NCBI RefSeq assembly: GCF_028369295.1
Contig: NZ_JAQMYP010000033.1
Span: 49,692-113,691 of the forward strand
DNA: 64,000 nucleotides
Reading direction: 5' to 3'
Origin: Streptomyces sp. HD
Lineage (GTDB): Bacteria; Actinomycetota; Actinomycetes; Streptomycetales; Streptomycetaceae
The notes under the pieces were generated by a model. It had not been told where the DNA came from. It saw nothing but the letters and a program-made list of their open reading frames with translations, and ran no database searches. A program made the position numbers and the translations under genes. This document shows, one piece after another, positions 37,069 through 45,132 of this stretch (positions are counted from its first letter, which is position 1; each line of letters opens with the position of its first letter).

Positions 37069-38466
37069 GTGAACACCGCACACACCGAAGCGACCGTCGG
37101 GACCGACGAGATCGACGAGCCCAAGGCGGCTGACGCGACCGAGGAGACCGAGGAGTTCCTCCTGCCCCGGTCGCGGACGGCGAACGAGCGGCTGCACGCC
37201 ATGATCCCCGGGGGCGCGCACACCTACGCCAAGGGCGACGACCAGTACCCAGAGGACCTGGCCCCGGTCATCAGCCACGGCCGCGGTGCCCATGTGTGGG
37301 ACATCGACGGCAACCGCTACATCGAGTACGGCTCCGGCCTGCGGTCGGTCAGCCTCGGCCACGCCCACCCCCGCGTCACCGAGGCGGTGCGGCGGGAACT
37401 CGAACGCGGCAGCAACTTCGTCCGGCCGTCCATCGTGGAGGTCGAGGCCGCGGAACGCTTCCTGGCCACGGTGCCGACCGCCGAGATGGTGAAGTTCGCG
37501 AAGAACGGCTCCGACGCCACCACCGCCGCGGTGCGCCTCGCCCGAGCCGCCACCGGGCGCCCACGGGTGGCCATCTGCGCCGACCATCCGTTCTTCTCCG
37601 TCGACGACTGGTTCATCGGCACCACGCCGATGTCCGCCGGCATTCCAGCGGCCACCAACGAGCTCACGGTGACGTTCCCTTACGGCGACCTGGCCGCCAC
37701 GGAGGAACTGCTCACCCGGCACCAGGACGAGGTCGCCTGCCTGATCCTCGAACCCGCCACCCACACGGAGCCCCCGCCCGGATACCTCGCCGGCCTGCGC
37801 GAACTGGCCGACCGGCACGGCTGCGTACTGATCTTCGACGAGATGATCACCGGCTTCCGCTGGTCCGAGGCGGGCGCCCAGGGCCTGTACGGCGTCGTCC
37901 CCGACCTGTCCACCTTCGGCAAGGCCCTGGGCAACGGGTTCGCCGTCTCCGCGCTGGCCGGGCGCCGCGATCTGATGGAGTGGGGCGGGCTGCGCCACTC
38001 CGGCGATCGGGTGTTCCTGCTCTCCACCACGCACGGTGCGGAAACACACTCACTGGCCGCCGCGATGGCCGTGCAGACCATCTATGCCGAGGAGGGCATC
38101 ACCGCACAACTGCAAGCCCTCGGCGAGCGGTTGGCGGCCGGTGTCCGCGACGCCGCGGTCGGCATGGGCGTCGGCGACCACGTCGTCGTCCGGGGCCGGG
38201 CCAGCAACCTGGTCTTCGCCACCCTCGACGAGAACGGGCAGCCGTCGCAGCAGTACCGCACCCTGTTCCTGCGCCGGCTCCTCGCGGGCGGGGTGCTGGC
38301 CCCGTCGTTCGTGGTGAGCAGCGCGCTCGACGAGGCCGACATCGACCACACCGTCGACGTGGTGGCCCAGGCATGTGCGGTGTACCGGAAGGCACTTGAC
38401 GCCGGTGACCCCACTCCTTGGATGGCCGGACGACCGGTGAAGCCGGTGTTCCGCCGCTTGGCGTGA
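37069..38466 (+). CDS. glutamate-1-semialdehyde aminomutase-like PLP enzyme
   Basis: A 465-residue class III aminotransferase fold with HemL-like features: MIPGGAHTYAKGDDQ, GNRYIEYGSGLRSVSLGHAHP, KFAKNGSDATTAAVRLARA, the IFDEMITGFRW strand and the PLP lysine in STFGKALGNGFA. It is unlikely to be the housekeeping HemL, because it sits at the end of a sugar operon and has a charged 35-residue N-terminal extension. In such loci it probably aminates a sugar or alditol intermediate (inference). GTG start, seven bases after the epimerase. Confidence 0.85.
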   Translation: MNTAHTEATVGTDEIDEPKAADATEETEEFLLPRSRTANERLHAMIPGGAHTYAKGDDQYPEDLAPVISHGRGAHVWDIDGNRYIEYGSGLRSVSLGHAHPRVTEAVRRELERGSNFVRPSIVEVEAAERFLATVPTAEMVKFAKNGSDATTAAVRLARAATGRPRVAICADHPFFSVDDWFIGTTPMSAGIPAATNELTVTFPYGDLAATEELLTRHQDEVACLILEPATHTEPPPGYLAGLRELADRHGCVLIFDEMITGFRWSEAGAQGLYGVVPDLSTFGKALGNGFAVSALAGRRDLMEWGGLRHSGDRVFLLSTTHGAETHSLAAAMAVQTIYAEEGITAQLQALGERLAAGVRDAAVGMGVGDHVVVRGRASNLVFATLDENGQPSQQYRTLFLRRLLAGGVLAPSFVVSSALDEADIDHTVDVVAQACAVYRKALDAGDPTPWMAGRPVKPVFRRLA

Positions 38467-38563
38467 TGTAAGGCGACGTGAAGTGGCGTGGAGTGGTGTG
38501 GGGTGACCTGGCGGGACGTGACCTGGCGGGACGTGGCCTGACGTGAAGTGATGTGACGTCAGC
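38464..38563. repeat. degenerate pentanucleotide (TGNNN) satellite filling a convergent gap
   Basis: From the TGA stop of the aminotransferase to the stop of the PAP2 gene the sequence divides into 20 consecutive 5-mers, most starting TG (TGAAG TGGCG TGGAG TGGTG and so on). It includes two tandem 15-bp copies of TGACCTGGCGGGACG at 38504-38533. No base falls outside the register. No gene is supported inside it. It could act as a terminator-like spacer or be replication-slippage DNA. Confidence 0.7.
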
Positions 38564-39245
38564 TGCGCTCGCGCTGACCGGCGCCGGCCGGCTGGTCGAC
38601 CGGCCGGGCAGCCGTCCGGTCGACCAGCCACGCGGTCGCCGGTACCACCGCCAGCGCGGTGCACCAGCCGCCGAGGACGTCGGTCGGGTAGTGCGCACCC
38701 AGGGCGACCTGGGCCCAGCCCATGGCGGCGCCGGCGACCAGCGCCGCGGTGAGCACGAGTAGCGTGCCGGCCGTCCTGCCGAGGCCGAGCCGGCCGGTCG
38801 CGAGCAGCGCCACCACGAGGGCCAGCGCGGTGAGGAACGCGGTGTGCCCGCTCGGATAGGACAGGTTGCCTTCGCCGTGGATGGTGCGTCCCACCAGGGA
38901 CTTGAGCAGCGTCGCCGTCACCACGGTGATGCCGGCCCCGGCAACGACGAACACCGCCGCGCGAGTACACCGCAAGAGCAGGCAGCCCGTCACGGCGACC
39001 ACGACCAGCGTCGCCGCTCCGACAGGCTCCCCCAGGAAGTCCGTGGCCAGAGCGACATGCCGCCACGGCGGCCGCACACTGTCCGCCGTCGGGTCGACGA
39101 ACCACCTGTCGACCCTGCCGGGCTCGCTGTGTCCGGCGTACAGAACCCCGAGCACGACGACCACCAGCGCGGCGAGGGCCGCGATCAGCCCGAGCCACGC
39201 GCGCAGCGCCGGAGGCAGCACCGTGGGTGCCGACCGGCCGGTCAC
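38559..39245 (-). CDS. PAP2-family membrane phosphatase
   Basis: A 228-residue membrane protein with five to six helices. Motifs: KSLVGR (reduced C1), SYPSGHTAFLTAL (C2, catalytic His) and GAHYPTDVLGGW (C3 His). The C3 arginine of the usual S-R is replaced (W-A-Q-V-A-L). It could recycle undecaprenyl pyrophosphate or dephosphorylate lipids; position at the end of the polysaccharide locus fits the former. The GTG start overlaps the stop of a 15-residue open frame (39242-39289) that has a strong AGGGGG ribosome site, suggesting coupling. An in-frame ATG at 39335 is the alternative start. Confidence 0.8.
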   Translation of the reverse strand: MTGRSAPTVLPPALRAWLGLIAALAALVVVVLGVLYAGHSEPGRVDRWFVDPTADSVRPPWRHVALATDFLGEPVGAATLVVVAVTGCLLLRCTRAAVFVVAGAGITVVTATLLKSLVGRTIHGEGNLSYPSGHTAFLTALALVVALLATGRLGLGRTAGTLLVLTAALVAGAAMGWAQVALGAHYPTDVLGGWCTALAVVPATAWLVDRTAARPVDQPAGAGQRERS

Positions 39246-39464
39246 GGGCCCACCGTGTCCGGTCGCCCTGAGGTGCCTTGCCCACCCATGTGTCCCCCTA
39301 GAGACTGACGAGACCTTCGAGGCCGTTGACGCCATGTCGCCCGCCGCAATCGCGATGCCGCGCCCCTGAGAACTGCCCGCTGCCGTCGGCCCGTCCATCG
39401 CCCTGGTCAAGGGCATCGGAACCTGTCTCCCCCGGCCACCCTAACCAACAACGCGGCGGTGCCA

Positions 39465-39692
39465 AACGGCCGTTGGAGCCGAAACTGGTCCGTCGCCGGT
39501 CGACCGGTGGAAGACGGGCAGCAAACGCCACCTGATCTGGGACGGACGCGGCACCCCGTTCAAGGTCATCACTACCCCGGCAAACGTCGGCGACGTTACC
39601 GAGACCCTGGCCTTGACCGACGGCATCCCGCCCGTGGGGGCGGGCGGCCGGGTCGCCCGCGTCGGCGCCCCGACTCTCTGCTCGGCAGCCCA
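39465..39692 (+). pseudogene. IS5-family transposase remnant
   Basis: A frame without its ends reads GAETGPSPVDRWKTGSKRHL, then WDGRGTPFKVITTPANVGD and LALTDGIPPV. This is the central DDE-domain stretch of IS5-type transposases common in Streptomyces. Both ends are missing and the frame breaks near 39650, where the continuation GRPRRRPDSLLG appears in another frame. No inverted repeats were found. It is a dead insertion-sequence fragment marking past rearrangement between the polysaccharide locus and the next block. Confidence 0.7.
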
Positions 39693-39811
39693 ATGGTGCA
39701 CCTACTCGGCGCCGACGTGCCCAAGGCAGGCGTTCCACCACCCGGTGCCTCGGTGCAGTCCAGCAGCGGAACCAAGGCAACGCCACCTCCGTCCGGCGGC
39801 ATCTTCGGTGA

Positions 39812-40051
39812 CTCGCGCGAGGAGTCGTCTGGCCGACGACCGGCAATACGGCGCTGCGGAACCACTCGACGCCGCAGGAGACGAGCACGAAGATCACGAC
39901 GCTGCTGCAAGACACCAAGTACCGCACGGCGCCCGCACGGCAGAACTCCGGTTACAACCAGCCTCCGCACCCGGGCTCCCCCATCAGTAACGAGATACAG
40001 ATGCGCGGCCCCCGCGAGACCTTCAGCCGCCGGAAGAAGAACTCGGGCTGA
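39812..40051 (+). pseudogene. 3' remnant of an unidentified gene
   Basis: An open frame with no start codon but with strong G/C third-position bias and protein-like content (TSTKITTLLQDTKYRTAPAR, SGYNQPPHPGSPISNEIQMR, ending FSRRKKNSG) runs from a stop at 39809 to TGA at 40049-40051. It overlaps the end of the convergent HTH gene. I do not recognise the family. Being 3' of the transposase remnant, it is probably the surviving tail of a disrupted gene. Confidence 0.35.
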
Positions 40052-41021
40052 CCACGGCATTCGACCCCTGGGGTGTGCATTTCGCGATCTTCTCCGTCAG
40101 TGTGGCGCAGGCCCGCGCCTCGGACGGGTCCGTGGCCGGGGCCATCGGGCTGTAGGCGTCGACACCGAACTTCACCCGGCCGGTCAGCGCTCGTCCGTCC
40201 ACGGCGTCGACGTGCACCTGATCCCCCACCTTCGCCGCCAGGATGCGACCCCAGGCGGCCTGGCAGCGCGAGCTGTAGCGCAGCTCGATCAGCGTGCCGG
40301 ACAGCCACACGGAGGCCGCTGTCCGCGCGTCCTGTCCACAGCCCATCAGCTGAGGATCCTTCCCCTCGCACGCCTCTTTCCGGCAGCCGACCGGCGCTGC
40401 CGACTGATCGGCCGCCAGGAGCGAGGGGCTTGCCGCCGTCGCCCCGGCCTTTCCGGTTCCGCTTCCCGGCATCCGGGGCTCCTGCTGCTGCAGGACGACG
40501 GCCAGGAGGACGGCGAGGCCCGTGAGGAGGGTGGTCGCTGCCGCGCAGACGGCTACGACACCCCGTCGGGCACGTCGGCCTGAAGGGAGGGGCTCGTTGC
40601 CACCAGCCCCCTCGTCGCCGTCGCCGTGGCCATCGCCGCCGGTCATCACGGGTTTTTCGTCTACCGTCGCAGTCCCCCCAGAACCATCCTGCCGGCGTTG
40701 CTCGTCAGCCGCCGCAGTCCCCCCAGAGCCGTCCTGTCGGCGAGGTCGGCCTCGCGTCTCGGCCTGTGTCGCCCGCTGCCACAACGCGAGCAGGGGTGCG
40801 ACGTGCTCGGGGCCCGCGATCTCCGCCAACGCGGTGACGGCCTGGCGGGGTGGCAGCTTCTTGCCGTTGAAGTAGCGTTCCCAGGCGGACTTGCTGTAAG
40901 CCGTCTTCGAGGCGAGAGCGGCGAGCGTCAGTTCGGTGACGTCCTTGAGGCCGCGCAGTTCTCGAACGAGGTGAGCCACCTCCGGTTCGAGATCCTCCGG
41001 GAGCGCTCTCCAACGTGTCAT
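40023..41021 (-). CDS. HTH/XRE-type membrane-anchored protein with DUF2690 domain
   Basis: A 332-residue protein. The N-terminal helix-turn-helix (LTLAALASKTAYSKSAWERY, then FNGKKLPPRQAVTALAEIAG) is cytosolic. A Gly/Asp-rich linker with a repeated QDGSGGTA motif, one membrane helix (VVAVCAAATTLLTGLAVLLAVVL), and an extracytoplasmic DUF2690 domain with paired cysteines (GCRKEACEGKDPQLMGCGQD, RYSSRCQAAWGRI) follow. This architecture is common in Streptomyces; a membrane-bound regulator sensing the wall or medium is the usual guess. Divergent from the wall-protein operon. Confidence 0.82.
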   Translation of the reverse strand: MTRWRALPEDLEPEVAHLVRELRGLKDVTELTLAALASKTAYSKSAWERYFNGKKLPPRQAVTALAEIAGPEHVAPLLALWQRATQAETRGRPRRQDGSGGTAAADEQRRQDGSGGTATVDEKPVMTGGDGHGDGDEGAGGNEPLPSGRRARRGVVAVCAAATTLLTGLAVLLAVVLQQQEPRMPGSGTGKAGATAASPSLLAADQSAAPVGCRKEACEGKDPQLMGCGQDARTAASVWLSGTLIELRYSSRCQAAWGRILAAKVGDQVHVDAVDGRALTGRVKFGVDAYSPMAPATDPSEARACATLTEKIAKCTPQGSNAVVSPSSSSGG

Positions 41022-41217
41022 GTCCCCATCCTTCCCACGGTGGCTGGCATCCCACCAGGTCGTGGAGGGGTCGTCCCCGAATTTCCCAGCTTTGGCGGGA
41101 TGCCCTCCCCACCCGCCGGGGGACCACGACCATGAGTGTCACCGGACCGATCCGGCCGGTCCGTGTTCGAACGCAGCTCACCGAACCCGACGCCGGATCC
41201 GGGACGGCCGAGGGTGC

Positions 41218-41373
41218 ATGCCCCGAGGGGGAAGGGCCTGTCATGCCCGAGACAAACATGGCCGAAAAGTGGCAGGGCACATCACGGCGCGGGCCTGCTC
41301 CCACCAGTACGACGACGAGTCCGACCCGGTGATCGACAACGAGTACGGCATCCGTTGCACCGCTCGCCACTGA
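41218..41373 (+). CDS. possible small protein (51 aa) before the PGRP gene
   Basis: The frame starts with ATG after GAGGG and ends ITARACSHQYDDESDPVIDN-EYGIRC, with an acidic, G/C-third-position-biased C-terminus. It sits in an otherwise gene-free 379-bp gap (41022-41400) and stops 27 bases before the PGRP gene. It could be a small secreted or regulatory peptide, or the tail of a lost gene. No family recognised. Confidence 0.3.
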   Translation: MPRGGRACHARDKHGRKVAGHITARACSHQYDDESDPVIDNEYGIRCTARH

Positions 41374-41400
41374 GACCGCGTTCAGGCGAAACGAGGAACC

Positions 41401-43584
41401 ATGCCAGTCACCATCCAGCCGCGCAGCACGTGGGCCGTGTACGTGGAGGACGAGGCGGAGCGGGCCAAGGCAGCCGCTCCGCCGGAAGCCGGGAGCCCGT
41501 GGGAGCCGTACAAGGGCGGCGTGTTCATCCACTACAGAGGATCGTTCTTCTCCTTCGATCCCGACTCGGAGGAAGACTGCAAGAAGGACATCGCGGGCGT
41601 CTTCGAGGAAGATCTGGACGACGGCGAGAAGGACATCCAGTACAACTTCCTGATCTGCCCGCACGGCGTCGTCTACGAGGGCCGCGGCCTGGAACGGGGG
41701 GAGGCGAACGGAGGTGACGCCCCGGCGAGCGGCGACGTCCCCAAGGGCCACATCTGGGTCGACGGCTACGGCGCCGTCGGGCGGAACACCGCCTTCTACT
41801 CGATCTGTGCCCTGCTCGCCGAACCGGACTACCCCACCGACGAGATGCTGCGGTCGTACAGGGACCTCATCGGCTATCTGCGCAGCGAGGCCCCGAGCGA
41901 CAGACGGGCCGGGCCGAACATCTTCCCGCACTCCAAGGGATACGACACCCAATGCCCCGGCAATCTCACCATGTACGCGCAGCAGGGCTCGACGATCGAT
42001 CCCTCCGTTCCGTGGAAGGGTCGCGGGGACATCTACGTCTACGCGGCGCAGAAGTGGGTGAACGCCGCCTACTCAGGGGTCGCCTCCGGGTACGTGAGAT
42101 GTCCGGAGACCGGATACACGGGCTGGTCGACCGTTCTGTCCCTGACCCAGGGACTGCAACACGAACTCGGTATATCGCCCACGGTCCAGAGCTATGGACC
42201 GGGCACCTTCACCGCCGTGAAGAACCACAACACGCTGCCCGGCCAGGAGTTCAACGCCAACATCGTCCACATCTACAACAGCGCGTTGTGGTGCAAGGGC
42301 TACTGGACGTCGACCAAGCTCGGCATATGGAACAGCGACTCCGAGGACGCGCTCGCCCAGCTCTACGGTGACATCGGCCTGTCGTACACGAACCTGTCGC
42401 AGAAGTACGCCATGTGGCCCCACGTCTCCAAGGCGTTGCTGCGCATGGACCAGTTCCGTCTCGTGCGCGGCGGCGACATCAACATACGTGCCGTCCAGCA
42501 CCGTCTCAACTCCCGCTATGTCGCGGGCATCGGTATACCCGCGATGGGGCTCGTCCCCTGCGACGGCATCTACTCCCGTGATGTCCAGCAGGGGTTCATG
42601 ATGGCCATCCAGTACGAGATCGGCATCGCCCCCGCCTCCATCAACGGGTACTTCGGTCCGGGCACCCAGGCCGGGCTGAAGGGCAAGGGCTCCGCCACGC
42701 TCAGCGGCGACCTGCGCCACCTGTTCCGCGCGGCCTGCTACTTCAACTCGCCGACGATCCTGTCGAACGGCGCGCCGCTGATGTACAACCCGGACGACAT
42801 CGGAACGGACGCCGAGACCAGTACGCACCTGACGTGGCTGCGATCGTTCCAGGCGTTCTCGCAGATCCCGGTCACCGCCACCAACGACTACACGACCTGG
42901 GCCCAGCTCCTGGTGTCCTCCGGTGACACCTCGCGCCCCGCCACGGGCTGCGACTGCATCACCGAAATCACACCGGCACGGGCCCAGGCACTCAAGGCCG
43001 CCGGCTACCGGATCGTCGGCCGCTACCTCGACGAACACCTCCCTCCGAGCGATCCCTACTACCTCGGCAAGGCCCTCAAGCCAGGCGAACCGCAGGTCAT
43101 CTACGACGCCGGACTCAGACTCTTCCCGATCTTCCAGTACAACGGCACCCAACTCGGCAACTTCACCTACGACAAGGGGCACGACCAGGGCGCGAAGGCC
43201 CACGCCAAGGCCGTGGAGCACGGCATCGGAGCGGGCGCCTGCATCTACTTCGCCGTCGACTACGACGCCATGGACTCCGAGATCGACAGCAACGTGCTGC
43301 CGTACTTCAAGGGCGTCAGGGATGCCCTCGCCGCGCTGGGCAACCGCTACGACTACGGCGTCTACGGCTCCCGCAACGTCTGCATCCGCGTCTCGCACGA
43401 GGCCGACGCCCGCTGGTCGTTCGTCTCCGGTATGTCCTGGGGCTTCTCGGGAAACCTCGGCTATCCCCTGCCGGCGAACTGGTCGCTCAACCAGATACGG
43501 GAGTACGAGTTCCAGCCCGGCTGGGGCCTGGACCACAACGTCTGGCGCGACGGCGGCGACCCGGGGGTGTCCCGTGTCTCCTGA
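41401..43584 (+). CDS. PGRP/amidase-like plus DUF1906 (glycoside-hydrolase-like) wall protein
   Basis: A 727-residue multidomain protein. Residues about 40-205 resemble a peptidoglycan recognition/N-acetylmuramoyl-L-alanine amidase domain: FIHYRG (His44), YNFLICPHGVVYEGRGLERG and PHSKGYDTQCPG (His177, Cys185). The middle has peptidoglycan-binding-like repeats (GTFTAVKNHNTLPG; RAVQHRLNSRY...GYFGPGTQAGLKGKG). Residues about 515-727 are DUF1906 as in Rv2525c (IVGRYLDEHLPPSD, ACIYFAVDYDAMDSEI, YDYGVYGS). No signal peptide or membrane segment is visible, although its substrates are extracellular. GAGGAACC precedes the ATG. It is followed 46 bases later by a Tat-exported protein. Confidence 0.82.
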   Translation: MPVTIQPRSTWAVYVEDEAERAKAAAPPEAGSPWEPYKGGVFIHYRGSFFSFDPDSEEDCKKDIAGVFEEDLDDGEKDIQYNFLICPHGVVYEGRGLERGEANGGDAPASGDVPKGHIWVDGYGAVGRNTAFYSICALLAEPDYPTDEMLRSYRDLIGYLRSEAPSDRRAGPNIFPHSKGYDTQCPGNLTMYAQQGSTIDPSVPWKGRGDIYVYAAQKWVNAAYSGVASGYVRCPETGYTGWSTVLSLTQGLQHELGISPTVQSYGPGTFTAVKNHNTLPGQEFNANIVHIYNSALWCKGYWTSTKLGIWNSDSEDALAQLYGDIGLSYTNLSQKYAMWPHVSKALLRMDQFRLVRGGDINIRAVQHRLNSRYVAGIGIPAMGLVPCDGIYSRDVQQGFMMAIQYEIGIAPASINGYFGPGTQAGLKGKGSATLSGDLRHLFRAACYFNSPTILSNGAPLMYNPDDIGTDAETSTHLTWLRSFQAFSQIPVTATNDYTTWAQLLVSSGDTSRPATGCDCITEITPARAQALKAAGYRIVGRYLDEHLPPSDPYYLGKALKPGEPQVIYDAGLRLFPIFQYNGTQLGNFTYDKGHDQGAKAHAKAVEHGIGAGACIYFAVDYDAMDSEIDSNVLPYFKGVRDALAALGNRYDYGVYGSRNVCIRVSHEADARWSFVSGMSWGFSGNLGYPLPANWSLNQIREYEFQPGWGLDHNVWRDGGDPGVSRVS

Positions 43585-43630
43585 TCCGCGCACCGGCCAA
43601 CCCCGAGGAAGAGAAGCGAGGAAACCGTCC

Positions 43631-44305
43631 GTGATCACCAGACGTACCTTCATGGGAGCCGCCGCGGGCACCGGCCTGCTCGTCCTCGCGGACGGCGCCC
43701 TCGTCCCCGGGTCGGCCGCGGCGGCACCGACCGACCGTCGGTGGAGCCGCGACCGGTCCGCCAACGGCTGGCGCATCGCCCCCGCCGCCATCGGCACCCA
43801 CCGAATCCAGGGCACCACCGCCAAGGTCGCCCTGCACACCGCCGCGGCCTCGGTGCTGCTGCACGTCGCACGCCGCTGGCACTACGAGATCGCCCCGCTG
43901 GACACGGGCGAAGGCGGCGGTGTCACCGGCCACACCACCAGCCGCGTCATCGGCGCCGACTTCGAGTCGAACCATCTGTCCGGCACGGCCATCGCTCTCC
44001 ACCCCACCGCCTACCCCCTTGGCGGCAGCGAGCGACTGTGGCCCCACCAGGAAGCCGTCGTCCGCGACATCCTCGCGGACTGTGAAGGCATCGTGACCTG
44101 GGGCGCGGACCTCACCCCGGTCAAGGCCTCGCACTTCCACCTCAACGCCGGGCCCGGCAGCCGCGCCCTGGCGAAGGTCGCCACCCGGCTGGACACCAGT
44201 CGGCACAGCGAGTTCCGGACCCAGACCGCCGGCGCGGTCGCGGACCCGGCCACCCCCGCCCGCCTCGCCAAGTCCCGCCGCGTTCAGCGCATCCGGACCC
44301 GCTGA
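43631..44305 (+). CDS. Tat-exported M15-peptidase-like protein with altered active site
   Basis: A 224-residue protein starting VITRRTFMGAAAGTG, a twin-arginine signal ending near PGSAAAAP. The mature fold resembles VanY/M15 D,D-carboxypeptidases: SNHLSGTAIALHPTAYPLGG aligns with S-x-H-x-x-G-x-A-x-D-L, and VTWGADLTPVKASHFHLNAG with the W-G-G-D...E-x-H-F strand. By this reading the metal-ligand Asp is Ala and the catalytic Glu is Ala/Ser, so hydrolysis of wall peptides is uncertain; it may bind rather than cut. Probably co-transcribed with the PGRP-DUF1906 gene, and may carry it out through Tat as a partner (speculation). Confidence 0.7.
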   Translation: MITRRTFMGAAAGTGLLVLADGALVPGSAAAAPTDRRWSRDRSANGWRIAPAAIGTHRIQGTTAKVALHTAAASVLLHVARRWHYEIAPLDTGEGGGVTGHTTSRVIGADFESNHLSGTAIALHPTAYPLGGSERLWPHQEAVVRDILADCEGIVTWGADLTPVKASHFHLNAGPGSRALAKVATRLDTSRHSEFRTQTAGAVADPATPARLAKSRRVQRIRTR

Positions 44306-44315
44306 CCGCCGAGCG

Positions 44316-44345
44316 AGGGCGCGTGCGACCGTGGACGCGCGCCCT
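44316..44345 (+). terminator. hairpin after the wall-protein operon
   Basis: AGGGCGCGT (44316-44324) pairs with ACGCGCGCCCT (44335-44345) with a two-base bulge and a ten-base loop, eleven bases after the stop of the M15-like gene. Confidence 0.5.
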
Positions 44346-44482
44346 GAGTTACCGCGAGGAACCGACGGGCGGCCCGCAGACCAACCTCGTCCCGAGCCCA
44401 GAGTCCCCACTTCGCCTGTCGGGGTCCGGAAAGACAGGCCGAGGTGGGCCAGGCCGGCCCGCCGTGGCGAGCCTGGGCCGGC

Positions 44483-44890
44483 TCAGGGATGTCCCGCCCA
44501 GAGGTCGCGGCGCATGGCGATCGTCGTCTGCAGCCGAGCGTCCAGGTAGTGATCGGTCAACTCTTGAAACTCGGGGGCGTCGAGGCGCGCACCAGTGCTG
44601 ACGGCGTGCCGCATCGCCCGGACAGCCCGACTGCACTCATACGCAGGAGTTACAACGTCGTCCGGAGCCAGCAGCTCCAACTCGTGGCGGCAATGTTCCT
44701 CAGATCGCTGCCTGCCTGCGCGTGGGCAGCCAGGAATGCTGCGTACAGCGTTTGGCGGGCTCGCCGCCATTCGGCCTCTGTCTCACGTTGGGTCCTGCGC
44801 CGTTCCACGAGCAGCGTCGATCCCATCGCGATGACAGCGCCGACGATCGCAGCACCTTGAAGGACGCCGCGAAGTACCTCACATGCCGGA
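44483..44890 (-). pseudogene. frameshifted small membrane/coiled-coil protein
   Basis: On the minus strand one frame encodes a membrane helix and charged helix (GAAIVGAVIAMGSTLLVERR, then AEWRRARQTLYAAFLAAHAQ) and stops. The frame one base off continues with HELELLAPDDVVTPAYECSR, then AVRAMRHAVSTG and EFQELTDHYLDARLQTTIAM to a stop at 44483. Both halves have real protein character and adjoin near 44690, so a one-base frameshift (mutation or sequencing error) splits a single gene. The start is not resolved. Similar short proteins in Streptomyces have no known function. Confidence 0.55.
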
Positions 44891-45132
44891 CGGGTCCCCC
44901 GTGACCACCAGTTGAGCGCCCCGTGGGCAGATGGCGTGCAAGGCAGGTGCGCCGGCCGCGGAACTCTTCGAGTTGAAAAGGGTGAATCCCACTCGGGTTC
45001 GGGCAATGGCTTTCTTCACGCATGCCTTGCCGCCTTTCGACTTTCCGCGAGCCGAATTTGGGCAGGTTGGCGGATGGTCGAGTGGTACGGGCGGAGTCGC
45101 ACACGGCCTGCTGGTGCCGTGACCGGGATGGT
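44891..45132. other. low-GC gap without supported gene
   Basis: This 242-bp stretch is visibly less GC-rich than its surroundings (for example AACTCTTCGAGTTGAAAAGG) and lacks third-position bias on either strand. A basic minus-strand frame (RGKSKGGKACVKKAIARTRV) is present but has no convincing start. Possibly acquired or regulatory DNA. Confidence 0.35.

Noticed and set aside
41006..41020. GGGAGCGCTCTCC near the start of the HTH/DUF2690 gene as a LacI-type operator
   Set aside because: Imperfect arms, and it lies within the first codons of the gene, where GAGCGCTC can arise from coding sequence.
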